Of a stretch of 64,000 bases of DNA, positions 59,567 to 64,000 are shown one piece after another; position 1 is the stretch's first letter; every line of letters begins with the position of its first letter. The stretch spans positions 3,524,537 to 3,588,536 of the forward strand of contig CM035350.1 in assembly GCA_020137815.1 (NCBI GenBank). Direction: 5' to 3'. This stretch comes from Hormiphora californensis. Its lineage: Eukaryota; Ctenophora; Tentaculata; Cydippida; Pleurobrachiidae. The translations under genes were made by a program, and so were the position numbers. The notes beneath the pieces are model-generated. The model was not told the DNA's origin, searched no databases, and worked only from the letters and a program-made list of their open reading frames with translations.

Positions 59567-60337
59567 ATGAAACATACCCTCCTCCTATCCCTCCTTCTTA
59601 TCCTACTTTTGATATGCTACGAGGTATCAGGAAACCCTGCTGATCCGAAAGAAGACCACTATAACAATGATATGAGGTTATCTCGGGGAAGATCTTCCAG
59701 GAGCAGATCATCATCCCGATCTCGAACATCTCGGAGCAGATCATCATCCCGATCTCGAACATCTCGGAGCAGATCTACAATCAGAAGGAACACGGGAGGG
59801 GGTGCTGTAAACCTCCCACTATGGGCCAAGATACTAATAGCAAGTCTTGGCGGAGGGTTGATCTTGTTCATTCTCTATAAGTGTTGTTGTAAGGATCAGG
59901 AGTCTTCTTCTCCACCCGTTCCTGTGATGAGACAGAATGAAATTGCACATGATAGTTCATCCAGTGATGACGAGGAGAGGAAAGTACACCAACCGGAACC
60001 TGCACCTGCATATGACGCCATGCACCCCGTTCCTCCACCTGCTTACCCAGCTACAGCAGGCGGAGAGGCAGCTGCATTTTACCCTCCTTCCTCAGGGGCC
60101 GACTATCCTCCACCCTCAGGGGCTATAGGTACCAACTATCCTCCACCCTCAGGGGCTATGGGTACCGACTATCCTCCACCCTCAGGGGCTATTGGTTCCG
60201 ATTATCCACCCTCAGGGACCATGGGTACCGACTATCCTCCACCTTCAGGAAATACTGCCGTCTACTACCCTCCCCCCACATCATATGGTGTGCCTCCTGT
60301 TGGTGGCAATGGTGATCGGAGTGTAGGTGGTGATTAG
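59567..60337 (+). CDS. RS-rich, proline-rich type I membrane protein, copy 2 (inverted)
   Basis: Same 256-residue protein as copy 1, apparently with no difference in DNA. It faces the next Penelope arm tail to tail. Confidence 0.8.
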   Translation: MKHTLLLSLLLILLLICYEVSGNPADPKEDHYNNDMRLSRGRSSRSRSSSRSRTSRSRSSSRSRTSRSRSTIRRNTGGGAVNLPLWAKILIASLGGGLILFILYKCCCKDQESSSPPVPVMRQNEIAHDSSSSDDEERKVHQPEPAPAYDAMHPVPPPAYPATAGGEAAAFYPPSSGADYPPPSGAIGTNYPPPSGAMGTDYPPPSGAIGSDYPPSGTMGTDYPPPSGNTAVYYPPPTSYGVPPVGGNGDRSVGGD

Positions 60338-60453
60338 AAAAATGACAAAACGTCCGTTATAAAACGAAAAAGTCATACCGGATGACTTCAAGCATGCAAA
60401 AGCCAAAATGTGATAAAGCATGAACGACTATTTAATATACCTTTGTATACCAA

Positions 60454-61667
60454 ACTAATAGTTTCATGCTTTCGCAATCGTCAGAACAATGCTTGCAAAT
60501 TTTAAAACGTTCAACTTCCTCTTCGACTCCTTCATCAAACCGTTTGTTGAAGTGATGCCAGGTGTCCTCTCCGGTGGGGACATTTGTTAAGAAGCTCCCC
60601 TTTCTTGTTAATTAGTCCTTTCCTCGTTAATATTGCGAACTTTTCGGCCAGGCATAGGGAGCAGGTGATGTTGCCTGGGCGGTATGGTGGAGCTTTGGCG
60701 ATGATCTGCCATGTTATGTCATACGTTATCTGTCTGTCATGGAGGCTCCAAACTAGTTTGGAGAGTTCGGTCGCTGTCCTGTGTTTGTCGTGTCTTATTG
60801 TCGCCATGTGACCATTGAACCTGGTTTTGAATGACCCACCCGTCATTCCCACATATTTCTGTTCTACCCCGTCGCTGTGTTTGATTAGTGCTTCGTAGAC
60901 TACACCTGATTTCAGGCATGTGTTTCCCACAGGACAGTTTTCTGGAATTCTGCAGTTGCACAGGCGTTCACTCTGTTTTTCCTCATCCTCCGCTTTCTTG
61001 AGTATCGCTTTGTTGTGAGACTTCACTATCCCGTCCATGTTTATCATACATGAGTACGAAAGTTTTATTGTTTTCTTGTTAAACAATGCGTGGAATGGAT
61101 GTTGTGGTGGGAAGTGCAGTCTGACCAATTCAAAGAATCGTTCTCCGATGTTAGTGGCGACGTTCTTGCTGAAGGGTGGATTATACCAGATGATTTTTCT
61201 TTGCCTTTTCCTGTTTTTGGGTTTTCCGGTTCTTCCTCTTTGTTCGTACATTAACTCCTTGCTGTATCCTGCTGTTTTCAAGGCTGCCTGGTATTCCTCT
61301 TTTGCTCCTTCGAATTCCTCCTCGGTACTGGATATGCAGCTAAGGCGTTTTTGTATCGATGCTGGAATGTTTTTTAGTATCGATGATGGGTGGTTGGAAG
61401 CACGTTTCACGTAGGCGATGTTGCTGTTGGGTTTTTTGTACGGTTTGTAGCTTCCGTTTATCGCTGATAGTGTTACATCCAGTATGTTGACTATCTTTCC
61501 TGTTTGTTCCACTGTTATCTTTAATTGATTGTTTTTGAAGATCTTGTGGAGCGCTTTTGTTATTTTGGTTATCTCAGGACCGTTGCTGTTTTCTACGTAG
61601 ATTAGGCCGTCGTCGCGGTACAGTCCACAGTTGCTTCCCTTGTGATTCATTTCCAGGTACTGTTGCA
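60454..61667 (-). pseudogene. Penelope-like element, 5'-truncated copy 2
   Basis: A direct repeat of 54020-55233 at +6434 nt, with the same truncation point before motif C. Confidence 0.88.
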
Positions 61668-63137
61668 TCACTGATCCAGTTTGACATCTGCGAATTCTAT
61701 CCATCAATATCAGAGCAATTAATGGATAGATCACTCGATTTCGCTAAAAGGTACACCGATATCAGTGCGGAACAGACTGAGACCATCAAATCATGCAGGA
61801 AAAGCGTGCTATTCAGCAATGGAAAAGTTTGGAGGAAAAAGAACAGCGATTTCGACATCACCATGGGAGCGTTGGACGGGGCAGAAGCAGCGGATCTAAC
61901 AGGACTATTCCTACTAGGGCAGGTGCAACAGTACCTGGAAATGAATCACAAGGGAAGCAACTGTGGACTGTACCGCGACGACGGCCTAATCTACGTAGAA
62001 AACAGCAACGGTCCTGAGATAACCAAAATAACAAAAGCGCTCCACAAGATCTTCAAAAACAATCAATTAAAGATAACAGTGGAACAAACAGGAAAGATAG
62101 TCAACATACTGGATGTAACACTATCAGCGATAAACGGAAGCTACAAACCGTACAAAAAACCCAACAGCAACATCGCCTACGTGAAACGTGCTTCCAACCA
62201 CCCATCATCGATACTAAAAAACATTCCAGCATCGATACAAAAACGCCTTAGCTGCATATCCAGTACCGAGGAGGAATTCGAAGGAGCAAAAGAGGAATAC
62301 CAGGCAGCCTTGAAAACAGCAGGATACAGCAAGGAGTTAATGTACGAACAAAGAGGAAGAACCGGAAAACCCAAAAACAGGAAAAGGCAAAGAAAAATCA
62401 TCTGGTATAATCCACCCTTCAGCAAGAACGTCGCCACTAACATCGGAGAACGATTCTTTGAATTGGTCAGACTGCACTTCCCACCACAACATCCATTCCA
62501 CGCATTGTTTAACAAGAAAACAATAAAACTTTCGTACTCATGTATGATAAACATGGACGGGATAGTGAAGTCTCACAACAAAGCGATACTCAAGAAAGCG
62601 GAGGATGAGGAAAAACAGAGTGAACGCCTGTGCAACTGCAGAATTCCAGAAAACTGTCCTGTGGGAAACACATGCCTGAAATCAGGTGTAGTCTACGAAG
62701 CACTAATCAAACACAGCGACGGGGTAGAACAGAAATATGTGGGAATGACGGGTGGGTCATTCAAAACCAGGTTCAATGGTCACATGGCGACAATAAGACA
62801 CGACAAACACAGGACAGCGACCGAACTCTCCAAACTAGTTTGGAGCCTCCATGACAGACAGATAACGTATGACATAACATGGCAGATCATCGCCAAAGCT
62901 CCACCATACCGCCCAGGCAACATCACCTGCTCCCTATGCCTGGCCGAAAAGTTCGCAATATTAACGAGGAAAGGACTAATTAACAAGAAAGGGGAGCTTC
63001 TTAACAAATGTCCCCACCGGAGAGGACACCTGGCATCACTTCAACAAACGGTTTGATGAAGGAGTCGAAGAGGAAGTTGAACGTTTTAAAATTTGCAAGC
63101 ATTGTTCTGACGATTGCGAAAGCATGAAACTATTAGT
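61668..63137 (+). mobile_element. Penelope-like retroelement, longer copy 2
   Basis: A direct repeat of 55234-56703 at +6434 nt. The coding part ends at 63056. The same 256-bp loop supplies RT motifs A and B. Confidence 0.9.
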
Positions 63138-63253
63138 TTGGTATACAAAGGTATATTAAATAGTCGTTCATGCTTTATCACATTTTGGCTTTTGCATGCT
63201 TGAAGTCATCCGGTATGAGTTTTTCGTTTTATAACGGACATTTTGTCATTTTT

Positions 63254-64000
63254 CTAATGACCACCTACACTCCGATCACCATTGCCACCAACAGGAGGCA
63301 CACCATATGATGTGGGGGGAGGGTAGTAGACGGCAGTATTTCCTGAAGGTGGAGGATAGTCGGTACCCATGGTCCCTGAGGGTGGATAATCGGAACCAAT
63401 AGCCCCTGAGGGTGGAGGATAGTCGGTACCCATAGCCCCTGAGGGTGGAGGATAGTTGGTACCTATAGCCCCTGAGGGTGGAGGATAGTCGGCCCCTGAG
63501 GAAGGAGGGTAAAATGCAGCTGCCTCTCCGCCTGCTGTAGCTGGGTAAGCAGGTGGAGGAACGGGGTGCATGGCGTCATATGCAGGTGCAGGTTCCGGTT
63601 GGTGTACTTTCCTCTCCTCGTCATCACTGGATGAACTATCATGTGCAATTTCATTCTGTCTCATCACAGGAACGGGTGGAGAAGAAGACTCCTGATCCTT
63701 ACAACAACACTTATAGAGAATGAACAAGATCAACCCTCCGCCAAGACTTGCTATTAGTATCTTGGCCCATAGTGGGAGGTTTACAGCACCCCCTCCCGTG
63801 TTCCTTCTGATTGTAGATCTGCTCCGAGATGTTCGAGATCGGGATGATGATCTGCTCCGAGATGTTCGAGATCGGGATGATGATCTGCTCCTGGAAGATC
63901 TTCCCCGAGATAACCTCATATCATTGTTATAGTGGTCTTCTTTCGGATCAGCAGGGTTTCCTGATACCTCGTAGCATATCAAAAGTAGGATAAGAAGGAG
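63254..64000 (-). CDS. RS-rich membrane protein, copy 3 (N-terminus beyond the window)
   Basis: Same protein as copy 1, cut by the window edge inside the signal peptide. One substitution (63259) changes the final residue from Asp to His. Two more lie in the 3' flank. Confidence 0.8.
   Translation of the reverse strand, partial: LLLILLLICYEVSGNPADPKEDHYNNDMRLSRGRSSRSRSSSRSRTSRSRSSSRSRTSRSRSTIRRNTGGGAVNLPLWAKILIASLGGGLILFILYKCCCKDQESSSPPVPVMRQNEIAHDSSSSDDEERKVHQPEPAPAYDAMHPVPPPAYPATAGGEAAAFYPPSSGADYPPPSGAIGTNYPPPSGAMGTDYPPPSGAIGSDYPPSGTMGTDYPPPSGNTAVYYPPPTSYGVPPVGGNGDRSVGGH

Larger units (their letters stand above)
54020..64000. mobile_element. Tandem array of 6434-bp double-palindrome units
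   Basis: One complete unit (54020-60453) and 3547 nt of a second. Within a unit: a Penelope arm (54020-55233, -), a unique loop (55234-55489), the inverted Penelope arm (55490-56703, +), membrane-protein gene (-), flank, a unique loop (58489-58668), the inverted flank, membrane-protein gene (+), and then the next unit. The two axes are at about 55361.5 and 58578.5. Arms look identical except for three substitutions in the second unit (63219, 63240, 63259 against 56785, 56806, 56825). The left edge falls exactly at the Penelope 3' end. Real copy number cannot be known from the window. Confidence 0.9.

Noticed and set aside
54020-64000. Explanation of the palindromes purely as missed-adapter or chimeric long reads
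   Set aside because: Both axes have unique, non-palindromic loops, and three substitutions separate the two units. A collapse or over-expansion of copy number by the assembler remains possible.

Overview
The window is eukaryotic, from an invertebrate animal genome. It has spliced genes with GT-AG introns, class A GPCRs, a polycystin-1 family gene, a CCDC134 homologue, Penelope-like (GIY-YIG) retroelements, LINE 3' ends and very many CT/GA microsatellites and fold-back elements. A non-bilaterian or other marine invertebrate fits the gene content, but the species cannot be fixed from the sequence alone.

Layout. (1) 1-2894: repeat-rich flank. (2) 2895-19812, + strand: a CCDC134-like ER protein gene. 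A signal-peptide exon is followed by a 9.3 kb first intron that holds a complete intronless GPCR (9465-10478). Exons 2 and 3 are present twice (12354-13688 and 15247-15778) as a frame-preserving tandem duplication. The protein ends in an RSEL ER-retrieval tail. (3) 20478-22629: two phase-matched exons of an unrecognised protein, amid multi-hairpin elements. (4) 22630-25152: a LINE 3' end and A-rich DNA. (5) 25153-53794, + strand: 32 exons, all phase-consistent, of a polycystin-1-like gene in the order signal peptide, WSC, PKD repeats, REJ, GAIN/GPS, first TM, PLAT. At least 2409 residues are encoded. The remaining membrane and channel part is not in the window. A second GPCR (27615-28863, broken by a +1 frameshift) and a single-pass PAN/ricin-like membrane protein (33079-34284) lie inside its introns on the same strand. 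(6) 54020-64000: a tandem array of 6434-bp units, in or next to the following polycystin intron. Each unit is a double palindrome: a truncated Penelope-like copy, a 256-bp unique loop, an inverted longer Penelope copy, a gene for an RS-rich/proline-rich type I membrane protein, a 180-bp unique loop, and the same membrane-protein gene inverted.

How the parts relate. CCDC134 in vertebrates is an ER/secreted regulator. Polycystin-1 proteins are autocleaved surface receptors, and the GPCRs and PAN protein are surface proteins, but I see no evidence of a shared pathway. The strongest structural themes are: intronless genes nested in introns of the same strand; tandem repeats starting at or containing 5' splice sites in five polycystin introns, including a 58-bp minisatellite (about 70 units) made of exon end plus splice donor; and short mobile fold-back elements that share a three-hairpin, four-way-junction layout although their sequences are unrelated, in one pair with compensatory stem changes.
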